In this document: positions 33,227 through 42,168 of the stretch, in pieces
Numbering within the stretch: position 1 is the first letter of the stretch
How the letters are laid out: each line of letters opens with the position of its first letter
Assembly: GCF_024372725.1 (NCBI RefSeq)
Contig: NZ_VOUA01000033.1
Location: 1 to 45,151, forward strand
From: Methanosarcina sp. KYL-1
GTDB lineage: Archaea; Halobacteriota; Methanosarcinia; Methanosarcinales; Methanosarcinaceae
Direction: 5' to 3'
DNA: 45,151 nt
Made by a program: the position numbers and the translations under genes
Notes under the pieces: model-generated
The model's database searches: none
Told to the model about the DNA's origin: nothing
The model's input: only the letters and a program-made list of their open reading frames with translations

Positions 33227-33741
33227 TAAACCACATCACTATTATAGCCCTTTATAGCCCGCACTCCGAGGTAGTAAGGTTGAGAGCTACACACTCCAGT
33301 AAGATAACTGCAATAAACCAGAATTAATGCAGGTTTTACCATAGTTACGTCAGCGTATCCTTATACTGCCACTCTCAGGGTGCGGGGTATAAGTTTTTCC
33401 TGTTTTTTCAGAATTTGCTGGTTTACTTATCATATGAAGTAAACACTCACATAAGTAAACACTCACATAAGTAAAAACTCACGTGAAGTAAAAACTCACG
33501 TGAAGTAAAAACTCCATGAAGTAAACACTCACATAAGTAAATTGTTTAATCACTGATTTTCAGTACTTTTATTGCTGATTTCCAGTACTATTTATTGTGA
33601 TAATATATCTATAATTTAATTATTACTATTTTACATAATTATAATATGTAAAATAAATAAATACTGATCTCTCTAATCTTTTTTACCGTCCGTTTCCAAC
33701 AATAAATTCATGTGTAATAAAGTCCTTCTTTATTAACTAAT
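33227..33741. other. Intergenic region between the NSS transporter and propeller genes
   Basis: No gene is seen. Beyond the candidate promoter of the transporter it holds a tandem repeat array (33436-33540), a second pair of 20-bp repeats around CTGATTTTCAGTACT (33553-33600), and a very AT-rich stretch (33600-33660) that may contain the promoter of the propeller gene. Confidence 0.5.
33436..33540. repeat. Tandem array of about six 16-18-bp units
   Basis: The unit AAGTAAACACTCACAT and its variants (AAGTAAAAACTCACGTG, and a shortened AAGTAAAAACTCCATG) are repeated head to tail without unique spacers. It is not a CRISPR. It may be a variable-number repeat or an operator array in the promoter region. 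Confidence 0.8.
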
Positions 33742-35322
33742 ATGAAGCAGTCATCGGGAACAAGGGTATTTTTAGGGCTGGGCCTGCTTTTCTGCCTTCT
33801 TTCGGTTGCGGCAGCTTCAGACCCGGCGGTTTCGGATAATGAAGATGTAGATCTGTCTGAACTCGAAGCTTTTTACTTGCTCAGCAGATGTGAAACAGGT
33901 TGCATTGTCAATGCAGTTTCGCTCTCTTCAGGGGGGGATTATGTTGCTGCAGGATGTTTTGATCACAACGTTTCTTTTTTTGATTCTGGAGGGACAGAAC
34001 TCTGGAATTATGTTACAGGAAACATTGTATATACTGTGTCTGTTTCTTCAGATGGATCTCGGGTTGCAGCCGGAAGTAATGATAATAAGGTGTACTTTTT
34101 CAACCGGGCCGGGGATTTGCTCTGGAATTACGATACAGGAGGCATCCTCAACAGCGTTAAGGTCTCTGCTTACGGTTCTTCCGTTGTGGCAGGGAATGAG
34201 GACGGCAGGGTTTACCTCTTTGATGGGAATGGAACCCTTCTCTGGAGTTTTGATTCCGGGGATGCGGTCCGGGATGTTGCAATTTCCAGGGACGGGGACT
34301 ATGTGGCTGCTGGCACTTACAATCATTACGTCTATCTGTTTGACCGGGAAGGTAAAAAGGTCTGGGAGCGGAGGACCGGAAGCGTAATCAACAGTGTGAG
34401 CATGACTCCCGGGGCTTACTATGTTGCTGCCGGAGGTTCCAACAACAATGTATACCTCTTTGACCGGAAAATGGAGCAGAAAAAGGATTATTCCTGGATG
34501 AATGATCCGGGGGACTGGATAGGCAGTGTTTCTTTAACTTACAACGGCTCGCACATGGCTGCAGGAAGCTTTGACGATAAGGTCTACATGTTCAACCGCA
34601 GCGGGGCAAAACTCTGGGAGTACGGGACCGGAGGGGACGTATACAGTGTTTCCGCTTCTCCTGACACTTCATATATTGCCGCAGGAAGCTGGGACCACAC
34701 TTTCTATATCCTGAGTATGGAAGGAGAAGAACTCTGGAAATACACAACCCTCGGAAAAATAAACAGTGTTTCCGTTTCCCGGGACAGTTCAACCGTAGCC
34801 GCAGGAAGTGACGACGGGACCGTGTATATCTTCAGCCGGAACGCCACAGCCTTTGCGCTGCTCCTCGGAGATGACCGTTTCCTTCCTGAGGAAGTCCCGG
34901 TAAACGATGGGAAAGCTCAGGTGGAAGAATCAGACCAGGAGTTAAACGACGCCACGGTAATTACTGGAGGAGTTGAAAACAATGTAGTTTCTTCCTCTCC
35001 TGCCTCAGAGGTTTCCGGAGAGGGACAGTCTCCCGAAGCTTCCGGTTCTGAGTATTCGGATTCCGAGGGCGCGGGTCCTGAGGAAAGCTCTTCCGGAGTC
35101 CTGAGGTTGCTAAGCTCTTTAAAACTTCCTCTTGCCATATTCCTGGCATTCTCAGTTGGTTCAGTCCTTGTTATTAAAAAGGTCAAAAACAAAAAACAGG
35201 AAGAATATGAGGACCTTGAGAATTTCGAGGATTTTGAAAATGAAGAATATTCACGGGATAGTGAAGAAGCTTTTGAAGGCGAGGATTTCTTCGAAAATGA
35301 CGATTCCCTTGAAAACAAATGA
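33742..35322 (+). CDS. Membrane-anchored beta-propeller surface protein
   Basis: A 526-residue protein with a signal peptide (1-26), seven or eight WD40/PQQ-like propeller blades (about 45-375; recurring VAAGSNDNKVYFFNRAGDLL and W-x-Y/F-x-T/S-G patterns), a low-complexity Ser/Glu linker (about 390-460), one membrane helix (LPLAIFLAFSVGSVLVI, about 468-486) and a strongly acidic cytoplasmic tail of about 36 residues. The propeller would face outward and the acidic tail inward. The ligand is unknown. It stands alone, between two transporter genes. Confidence 0.85.
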   Translation: MKQSSGTRVFLGLGLLFCLLSVAAASDPAVSDNEDVDLSELEAFYLLSRCETGCIVNAVSLSSGGDYVAAGCFDHNVSFFDSGGTELWNYVTGNIVYTVSVSSDGSRVAAGSNDNKVYFFNRAGDLLWNYDTGGILNSVKVSAYGSSVVAGNEDGRVYLFDGNGTLLWSFDSGDAVRDVAISRDGDYVAAGTYNHYVYLFDREGKKVWERRTGSVINSVSMTPGAYYVAAGGSNNNVYLFDRKMEQKKDYSWMNDPGDWIGSVSLTYNGSHMAAGSFDDKVYMFNRSGAKLWEYGTGGDVYSVSASPDTSYIAAGSWDHTFYILSMEGEELWKYTTLGKINSVSVSRDSSTVAAGSDDGTVYIFSRNATAFALLLGDDRFLPEEVPVNDGKAQVEESDQELNDATVITGGVENNVVSSSPASEVSGEGQSPEASGSEYSDSEGAGPEESSSGVLRLLSSLKLPLAIFLAFSVGSVLVIKKVKNKKQEEYEDLENFEDFENEEYSRDSEEAFEGEDFFENDDSLENK

Positions 35323-35692
35323 TGAAGGGGCTCGATGGCCTATTTTCAGGCTTTTCTCGAGTTATCCTCCTCTCATTTTTTTACCGCACGGCAGTAGAGT
35401 CTTTTTACTTACGGTACAACTTTATCCGTGTACATCTTTATACATTGTATCTGCACTTCAGGGTATAACGTTTTTATCATTTCAAATTCAAATTTATTAC
35501 AGCCGATCCGGCTGCCTGGTCAGGTCCGTGTTTTCCTGAACTTATTTTCAGGAAGCCTGTGTTAAGCCCTTTAAGCCTTTCAGGTTTCATTGTGGGTCTC
35601 CCACCTCATAGTGCTAAGGGTCACAGAACTGTGCCACGAGCTGCTATCGGCCCTTTTTGCAAGATTGGAGGCTCCGGAGAAATTGATTTACC
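35323..35692. other. Intergenic region before the DAACS symporter
   Basis: No gene that I can support. There are short open frames without ribosome sites, and no clear tRNA or terminator. TATA-like sequence is weak (TTATACATTG near 35437). Confidence 0.4.
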
Positions 35693-37141
35693 ATGTTTGG
35701 AATTGACAAAAAACCCAATCATGTGGAACGCATCCATCCCCGTCCCCTTAAACAGCTCAGCTACCAGCTTCAGGATATTTTAAAGAAAAGGCTCTGGCTC
35801 CAGATCATGGTCGGCATGGTGCTGGGGATTGCCCTGGGGCTGCTGCTAGGGCCCTTTGGGGGAATACTGGATGAAAAAACAGCATATGCCCTGGGAGAAT
35901 GGCTTTCCCTTCCCGGGTATATTTTCCTCAGGCTCCTGCAGATGATCGTGGTGCCCCTAATCTTTGCCTCCATCATCCGGGGGATTGCCGGAGGTTCGGA
36001 TGTCGAACAGCTCCGAAAGGTAGGGTTGAGAATCCTGGGCTACTTTTTGTTTACCACCAGCATTGCGATCTGCATAGGGCTGGGACTTTCCCTTTTTATC
36101 AAACCGGGGCTTTACATCAGCGGGGACCTTGTCCAGAGCACTCTGGGCAGCTCTCCGGTTGTTCCGGCAGCTAACGAATCTTCCATTCCCGCTCCTACTC
36201 TCAGCAACGTGCCCCTCCTTATAGGGGACCTTGTCCCTAAAAATCCCCTTGTTTCCATGGTAAATGGGGAGATGCTCCAGGTAGTGATTTTCTCCGTGAT
36301 CGTGGGAGTAGCTCTCGTGTCCATGCTCCCGGCCCAGGCAAAGCCCCTCCTTGACCTGATGGGTTCGATCCAGGAGGTGTGCATGACCGTTGTGAAATGG
36401 AGCATGCTGATAGCCCCGGTTGCCGTCTTCGGGCTGCTTGCGAACTTCACCATTAAATTGGGAGTCGGGACCCTCGTGGGCATGGCAATGTATGTGGGGA
36501 CCGTGCTCCTTGGGCTTTTGCTCCTGCTCTTATTTTACCTTCTCATCGTAACTTTTGTTTCCAGGCGCAACCCCCTCTCTTTTTTAAAAGATGTGAGGGA
36601 GGTCATGCTGCTTGCCTTTTCCACTTCCAGTTCTGCGGCTGTCATGCCCATGTCCATAAAAACCGCTGACGAAAAAGTGGGTGTAAGGCCTTCTATCTCC
36701 CATTTCATAATCCCCCTCGGGGCAACCGTAAACATGGACGGGACTGCGCTCTATCAGGCAATAGCAGCTGTTTTCCTTGCCCAGGTTTTCGGGGTTGAGC
36801 TAGGGATCGGGGCCCTGGTTCTGATCATGGTCACCACTGTCGGGGCATCTATAGGGACCCCCTCGACTCCTGGGGTAGGAATAGTGATCCTTTCTTTGAT
36901 CCTGGGCAGTGTCGGAATCCCGACAGCAGGGATAGCCCTGATAATCGGGGTGGACCGGATCCTGGACATGAGCCGGACTGCAATCAACGTTACGGGAGAC
37001 CTTGTTGCCTGCACCGTGATGGACAGGTGGGTGGGAGGCAAACTGAGCGCTGAAGCCGAACTTGCCAGGGAGTCCAGAAGAGACCTCCGGAGGAAAAAGA
37101 GCGGGGAAGATGTCCTCGTGGATGAAAACACGGGGCGCTGA
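35693..37141 (+). CDS. DAACS-family (GltP/DctA-type) cation symporter
   Basis: A 482-residue membrane protein of the dicarboxylate/amino acid:cation symporter family. Seen are the hairpin-1 serine-rich motif (AFSTSSSAAVMPMSIK), the helix-7 motif NMDGTALYQ, the hairpin-2 stretch GASIGTPSTPGVGIVIL, and the helix-8 block GVDRILDMSRTAINVTGD that binds substrate in GltPh homologues. Substrate is probably glutamate, aspartate or a C4-dicarboxylate. The N-terminus is about 30 residues long before the first helix. Between helices 3 and 4 there is a long loop, NESSIPAPTLSNVPLL. Confidence 0.93.
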   Translation: MFGIDKKPNHVERIHPRPLKQLSYQLQDILKKRLWLQIMVGMVLGIALGLLLGPFGGILDEKTAYALGEWLSLPGYIFLRLLQMIVVPLIFASIIRGIAGGSDVEQLRKVGLRILGYFLFTTSIAICIGLGLSLFIKPGLYISGDLVQSTLGSSPVVPAANESSIPAPTLSNVPLLIGDLVPKNPLVSMVNGEMLQVVIFSVIVGVALVSMLPAQAKPLLDLMGSIQEVCMTVVKWSMLIAPVAVFGLLANFTIKLGVGTLVGMAMYVGTVLLGLLLLLLFYLLIVTFVSRRNPLSFLKDVREVMLLAFSTSSSAAVMPMSIKTADEKVGVRPSISHFIIPLGATVNMDGTALYQAIAAVFLAQVFGVELGIGALVLIMVTTVGASIGTPSTPGVGIVILSLILGSVGIPTAGIALIIGVDRILDMSRTAINVTGDLVACTVMDRWVGGKLSAEAELARESRRDLRRKKSGEDVLVDENTGR

Positions 37142-37153
37142 GGCCTGGAGTTT

Positions 37154-37186
37154 TTCAACCTTTTTAAAGGCTGAAAATCTTTTTTA
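37154..37186 (+). terminator. Terminator of the DAACS gene
   Basis: TTCAACCTTT pairs with AAAGGCTGAA (37154-37175; one A-C mismatch), followed by TCTTTTTT. A second, looser AAAGGCTGAAAA follows near 37205. Confidence 0.55.
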
Positions 37187-37243
37187 AGGTAAAAATTCTT
37201 ATTAAAGGCTGAAAACTTTCCTGCGCCCTTTCAGTTCCGGGGG

Positions 37244-37876
37244 TCAAGCCCGGGGATCTTTTTTATTTTTCTTGCTTGCGGCTTCCGAGAGCTTTCTTAC
37301 ATGGAAGTCCGAGTCAAGTTCTGCTGCAAGCTTCCTGCACTTTTCCACATCTATTTCTGGCAGTTCTACCACTGTCACCCTGGTAGGGATTCCGGCTTTT
37401 CGGGCTTCCCGGACAAAATCAAGTACTGCTCTGTAAGCATTTTTATGGGCAGGCCTGCAGAGCCTGTTATACGTTTCTTCGGATTCGGCGTTCAGGCTGA
37501 CAGAGATGGAATCGATCCCGGCCCTTTTCAGTTCCGTGATAACGTCTTTTTTGGGATGGATCAGGGAAGCGTGCCCGTTAGTATCAAGCCTGACCTTCAA
37601 CTCACGTTTTTTAAGCCAGTGGGTCACTTCAAGGAGCACATCCAGGCGGAGGGTGGGCTCTCCAAGGCCGGTGAACACAATTTCCCTGTACTTCGAAAGG
37701 TCAAGTTTTTCAAGGGCTTCTATGATCTCTTCTACTGAGGGTTCTTTTGACAGTCTCAGGTCGTAGCCGTATACCCCTGTTGCGAAGTTGCGGATGCAGA
37801 AAACGCAGTCTGCAGTGCAGCGGTTCGTAAGGTTCAGGTACAGGTTCCCGTGGGCTTTATAGTAGATGGTATCCAT
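37244..37876 (-). CDS. TatD-associated radical SAM protein
   Basis: A 210-residue radical SAM protein. It opens MDTIYYKAHGNLYLNLTNRC and has the CTADCVFC cluster motif, then FTGLGEPTLR and RLDTNGHA, as in the small family that often sits beside or is fused to TatD DNase genes. Reaction unknown. No TatD gene is next to it here. It is divergent from the L7Ae cluster with a 278-bp gap. Confidence 0.85.
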   Translation of the reverse strand: MDTIYYKAHGNLYLNLTNRCTADCVFCIRNFATGVYGYDLRLSKEPSVEEIIEALEKLDLSKYREIVFTGLGEPTLRLDVLLEVTHWLKKRELKVRLDTNGHASLIHPKKDVITELKRAGIDSISVSLNAESEETYNRLCRPAHKNAYRAVLDFVREARKAGIPTRVTVVELPEIDVEKCRKLAAELDSDFHVRKLSEAASKKNKKDPRA

Positions 37877-37952
37877 ATGCGTTCATTTTCCGGGTTTTGT
37901 ATTGATTTATTTTCCTGTTTTTGGGGTGTCAGCCGCTTTTCCAAGCAGAAAG

Positions 37953-38094
37953 TTTATAGGCAATTATGTACTTCTAAGGTTCTGCCTGCAGCATTTAGCT
38001 AGCAGTATCTATGTTTCGATTAATTTACTTTCCGCATTGAAGTATTTCAAGTTCTCTTTTTGGAATTTGATTTTTCGATGCGACTCAATATATG
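37953..38094 (+). promoter_or_regulatory. Two candidate TATA boxes for the L7Ae cluster
   Basis: TTTATAGG (37953-37960) and AATATATG (38087-38094) are both plausible. The first would give a leader of about 170 nt containing the whole hairpin described next. The second would put transcription start near 38118 and remove its left arm. Confidence 0.35.
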
Positions 38095-38109
38095 TTTAAA
38101 ACCTATGAT

Positions 38110-38517
<408 letters not shown>

Positions 38518-38531
38518 GCTCGAGCAGCTAA

Positions 38532-38768
<237 letters not shown>

Positions 38769-38781
38769 AGCGGTACGGTGA

Positions 38782-38976
<195 letters not shown>

Positions 38977-39027
38977 GCCAGGCAAAATCAAGCCGGCTGA
39001 AGAACAAAAGGCATAAAAGGTGTGCAC

Positions 39028-39477
39028 ATGGAACAGACATACGTTATGGTAAAGCCTGACGGAGTCCAGCGCGGGCTGGTAGGAGAGGTAGTTTCCAGAA
39101 TTGAGAAACGGGGGCTGAAAATCGTTGCCCTTAGGATGAACGTAATCAGTGACGCCGCTGCAAAGGAGCACTATGCTGAACATGCAGCCAGGCCATTCTT
39201 CCCCTCCCTTATCGGGTTTATCACTTCCGGCCCTTCGGTCTCTATGGTCGTTGCCGGAAAAGATGCAATAAAGGTAATGAGGGCTGTAAACGGGGCTACA
39301 AACCCTGTGGATGCCGCTCCAGGAACTGTCCGCGGAGACTTCGCTCTGGATGTAGGCAGGAACGTAGTTCACGCCTCCGATTCTCCGGAAGCTGCAGCAA
39401 GGGAAATTGCAATCCACTTCAAGGACTCTGAAATTGCAGCCTACTCCAGGATCGACGAGGTCTGTCTGTACGAATAA
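39028..39477 (+). CDS. ndk: Nucleoside diphosphate kinase
   Basis: A 149-residue enzyme that equilibrates nucleoside di- and triphosphates. It begins [20 protein letters not shown] and has the active-site histidine in [15 protein letters not shown] 39028 follows AAAGGTG; the GTG at 39022 overlaps that site. The gene is part of the translation cluster just before aIF5B. Confidence 0.97.
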   Translation: MEQTYVMVKPDGVQRGLVGEVVSRIEKRGLKIVALRMNVISDAAAKEHYAEHAARPFFPSLIGFITSGPSVSMVVAGKDAIKVMRAVNGATNPVDAAPGTVRGDFALDVGRNVVHASDSPEAAAREIAIHFKDSEIAAYSRIDEVCLYE

Positions 39478-39630
39478 AGCAGGTGCATCAAAGCCTTTTC
39501 GTGTCCCGGCATTTCGGGCACGACTTCAGGCCTTTACCTATCCGGTACCTGCAAAATGGTCCTTCCGGGAATCTCCCGGGCCCTTCTGGACCTGCAACAA
39601 GTAAGACGCGGGAATGAGAGAGGTTTGTAT

Positions 39631-41406
39631 ATGACCGACAAGAAAAACCTGAGGACTCCCATCGTCTGTGTGATGGGGCATGTCGACCACGGAAAAACCA
39701 CTCTGCTGGACAAGATCAGAGGTACTGCGATTGTCAGCGGAGAAGCCGGGGCCATCACCCAGCACATAGGGGCAACTGAAGTCCCGATAGACGTGATTGT
39801 CAACAAACTCGGAGACCCAAGGCTCCGGGAACGTTTCCTCGTGCCCGGACTGCTCTTTATTGACACTCCGGGGCATCATGCTTTTACAACACTGCGGAGC
39901 AGGGGAGGCGCCCTTGCCGACCTTGCGATTGTGGTCGTGGACATAAACGAAGGCTTCAAGCCCCAGACTTACGAGAGCCTGCAGATCTTAAAACGGTTCA
40001 AAACTCCTTTTGTCGTAGTAGCCAACAAGATCGACAGGATCGGCGGCTGGGTCTCGCAAAAAGACCTGCCTTTTGCTGTAACTTTCAAAAAACAGAACGA
40101 ACAGGTCCAGTCCCGGCTTGAAACGAAGCTCTATGAGGTTATCGGGGAGCTTTACAACCAGGGCTTTGCAGCAGAACGCTACGACAGGGTTACGAACTTC
40201 CAGAAAACCCTGGGTGTTGTGCCTGTAAGTGCTTTTACAGGAGAAGGTATTCCTGATGTCCTGATGGTGCTGCTCGGGCTGGCCCAGAAGTTCCTTGAGG
40301 CAAACCTGCAGTACAGTGCAACCGGCCCTGGGGTCGGGACTGTCCTGGAGGTCAAGGAAGAAAAAGGCCTGGGCTCAACTCTTGACATTATCCTCTACGA
40401 CGGTGTGTTGAAGAAAGGGGATACGGTCGTTATCGGAAGTCTGGGCGAGCCTATCCAGACCAAGGTAAGGGCCCTGTTAAAACCCAGGGAACTTTCCGAG
40501 ATCCGTTACGAAAGCAAGTTCCAGCAGGTCAACAAGGTTACTGCCGCAGTTGGTGTGAAGATTTCGGCTCCCGGCCTGGAAGGGGCCCTTGCAGGCTCTC
40601 CCATAAGGGTTGCTGCGGAAGATACGGTTGAAGAAATCGTCAAGCAGGTAAAGTCCGAGATCGAAGAAGTCAGGATTGATACGGGTTCCGTAGGGGTTAT
40701 GATAAAAGCAGATACCCTTGGTTCCTTAGAAGCCCTTGTCCATGAGTTCCAGAAAGATGAGGTCCCTATCAGGAAAGCTGAGGTGGGAGACATTTCCCAC
40801 AGGGATGCGGTCGAGGCTTCTACAGTTGAAGACCCTCTCTACTCGGTACTTATCGGTTTCAGTGTTAAAATCCACCCTGACGCTAGAGATTTCCTGCAGG
40901 AAAGTAACGTGAAGGTGTTCACGAGTGACGTGATCTACCGCCTGGTCGAGGACTACCAGAAATACGTTAAAGAACAGCAGGAAAAGGCTGAAAAGAAGAT
41001 TTTCGAAACCATCATCCGCCCGGGCAGGTTCAAGATCCTTCCGGGATGCGTATTCCGCCAGAGCAAGCCCGCGGTTGTCGGGGTAAGGGTTCTCGGTGGG
41101 GTCGTTCGGACAAATGCCGACGTTATGCTTGAAAACGGGACTGTCGTGGGCAAGATTAAGGGCCTTCAGTCCGAAGGGGAAAACATTCCCACTGCCAAAG
41201 CAGGTAAGGAAGTTGCAATGGCAATTGACAGCGTAACCGTAGGCAGGCAGGTCAAAGAGGAAGACGTACTCTATATCAACGTGCCTGAAAGGCATGCCAA
41301 AGTCCTTGAGCACGAAATCTACGAGTCCCTTTCCGGGGACGAAAAGGAAACCCTGGATTCGTTCCTTACGATAAAACGCAGGGACAATCCTTTCTGGGCA
41401 AAATAA
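39631..41406 (+). CDS. infB: Translation initiation factor aIF5B (IF2-like)
   Basis: A 591-residue GTPase for ribosomal subunit joining. Motifs: G1 GHVDHGKTTLL (about 16-26), G3 DTPGHHAF, G4 NKID, then IF2-type beta-barrel domains and the C-terminal helix. It lacks the long N-terminal extension of eukaryotic eIF5B, as usual in archaea, and has no intein. ATG 39631 follows GAGAGG; an upstream in-frame ATG at 39556 adds 25 residues unlike the family. A hairpin (CGTG-CCCG type, about 39500-39521) lies in the gap after ndk. Confidence 0.97.
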   Translation: MTDKKNLRTPIVCVMGHVDHGKTTLLDKIRGTAIVSGEAGAITQHIGATEVPIDVIVNKLGDPRLRERFLVPGLLFIDTPGHHAFTTLRSRGGALADLAIVVVDINEGFKPQTYESLQILKRFKTPFVVVANKIDRIGGWVSQKDLPFAVTFKKQNEQVQSRLETKLYEVIGELYNQGFAAERYDRVTNFQKTLGVVPVSAFTGEGIPDVLMVLLGLAQKFLEANLQYSATGPGVGTVLEVKEEKGLGSTLDIILYDGVLKKGDTVVIGSLGEPIQTKVRALLKPRELSEIRYESKFQQVNKVTAAVGVKISAPGLEGALAGSPIRVAAEDTVEEIVKQVKSEIEEVRIDTGSVGVMIKADTLGSLEALVHEFQKDEVPIRKAEVGDISHRDAVEASTVEDPLYSVLIGFSVKIHPDARDFLQESNVKVFTSDVIYRLVEDYQKYVKEQQEKAEKKIFETIIRPGRFKILPGCVFRQSKPAVVGVRVLGGVVRTNADVMLENGTVVGKIKGLQSEGENIPTAKAGKEVAMAIDSVTVGRQVKEEDVLYINVPERHAKVLEHEIYESLSGDEKETLDSFLTIKRRDNPFWAK

Positions 41407-41578
41407 TGCGACATGCAATCAAACTAATGCTGACGGGTAAACAATACCTTGGTTATAATGCGGTTATAATGCATAGGCGTGCAGAATACTGCCGGGCAAT
41501 GCAGGTAAGGATTCAGGTAAATAAGGCAAGGTAAGGCAAGGAAATTATCAGATAAATTTGATCTTTGGAGGATTTTAC

Positions 41579-41995
41579 ATGGCAAATTTCAAAGTTGTAG
41601 TCTCTGACCCAAAAGAGGCACGTGCTTACCAGATCGATGTAAAGGATGCTGGAGCAAACGCATTAATCGGAAAAGCAATCGGGGATGTTGTGGACGGCGC
41701 CATTTTCGGACTCGCCGGGTACAAGGTCCAGATCACCGGCGGCTGTGACGGCAGCGGTTTCGTAATGCGCCCGGACCTTCCGGGCCCCAGGAGACAGAGG
41801 ATCCTGGCTGCCGTAGGTGTCGGTTACACCCCCAAATCAAACGGGCAGCGCAGAAGAAAGATGATGCGCGGCAAGGAAATTGCTCCGGACATCGTCCAGG
41901 TCAACGCCAAGGTCGTTGAGTACGGAAGCAAGTCCATCAGGGCTCTCCTCGGTCTCGAAGTCGAAGAAGCCCCCGCTGAAGCTGCAGCAGAGTGA
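41579..41995 (+). CDS. rps6e: Ribosomal protein S6e
   Basis: A 138-residue small-subunit protein. It begins [20 protein letters not shown] and contains [17 protein letters not shown] and [14 protein letters not shown], typical of S6e. ATG 41579 follows TGGAGG; the frame extends 7 codons upstream through that site. The 170-bp gap after aIF5B holds small direct repeats (GGTTATAATGC twice at 41451-41472; AAGGCAAGG near 41525), so it may have its own promoter. Confidence 0.96.
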   Translation: MANFKVVVSDPKEARAYQIDVKDAGANALIGKAIGDVVDGAIFGLAGYKVQITGGCDGSGFVMRPDLPGPRRQRILAAVGVGYTPKSNGQRRRKMMRGKEIAPDIVQVNAKVVEYGSKSIRALLGLEVEEAPAEAAAE

Positions 41996-42032
41996 ACCGA
42001 ACACGGTTCGAAATATTAGGTTAAGCAAGTAA

Positions 42033-42070
42033 AAGAGTGATTTTCAGGTCACTCTTATTTTTCCCTTTTT
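42033..42070 (+). terminator. Terminator of rps6e
   Basis: AAGAGTGA (42033-42040) pairs with TCACTCTT (42049-42056), followed by ATTTTTCCCTTTTTT. Confidence 0.75.
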
Positions 42071-42075
42071 TATTC

Positions 42076-42168
42076 AGAATTTGTTTTTTTAGAACTTGTT
42101 TTTTTAGAACTTGTTTTTTTAGAACTTGTTTTTTCAGAACTTGTTTTTTCAGAACTTGTTTTTTCAGA
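42076..42168. repeat. Tandem 15-bp repeat, about six units
   Basis: AGAACTTGTTTTTTT or AGAACTTGTTTTTTC is repeated head to tail. The last unit, AGAACTCG, runs into the final codons and stop (TGA within TTCTGA, minus strand) of the transporter gene, so the array looks like serial duplication of the gene's 3' end. On the minus strand each unit carries AAAAAACAAG. Confidence 0.85.

Noticed and set aside
33436-33540. CRISPR array
   Set aside because: Units are 16-18 bp and contiguous, with no unique spacers, and no cas genes are present.
39556-39630. 25-residue N-terminal extension of aIF5B
   Set aside because: It is not family-like, and the ATG at 39631 has its own GAGAGG site and gives the usual archaeal start.
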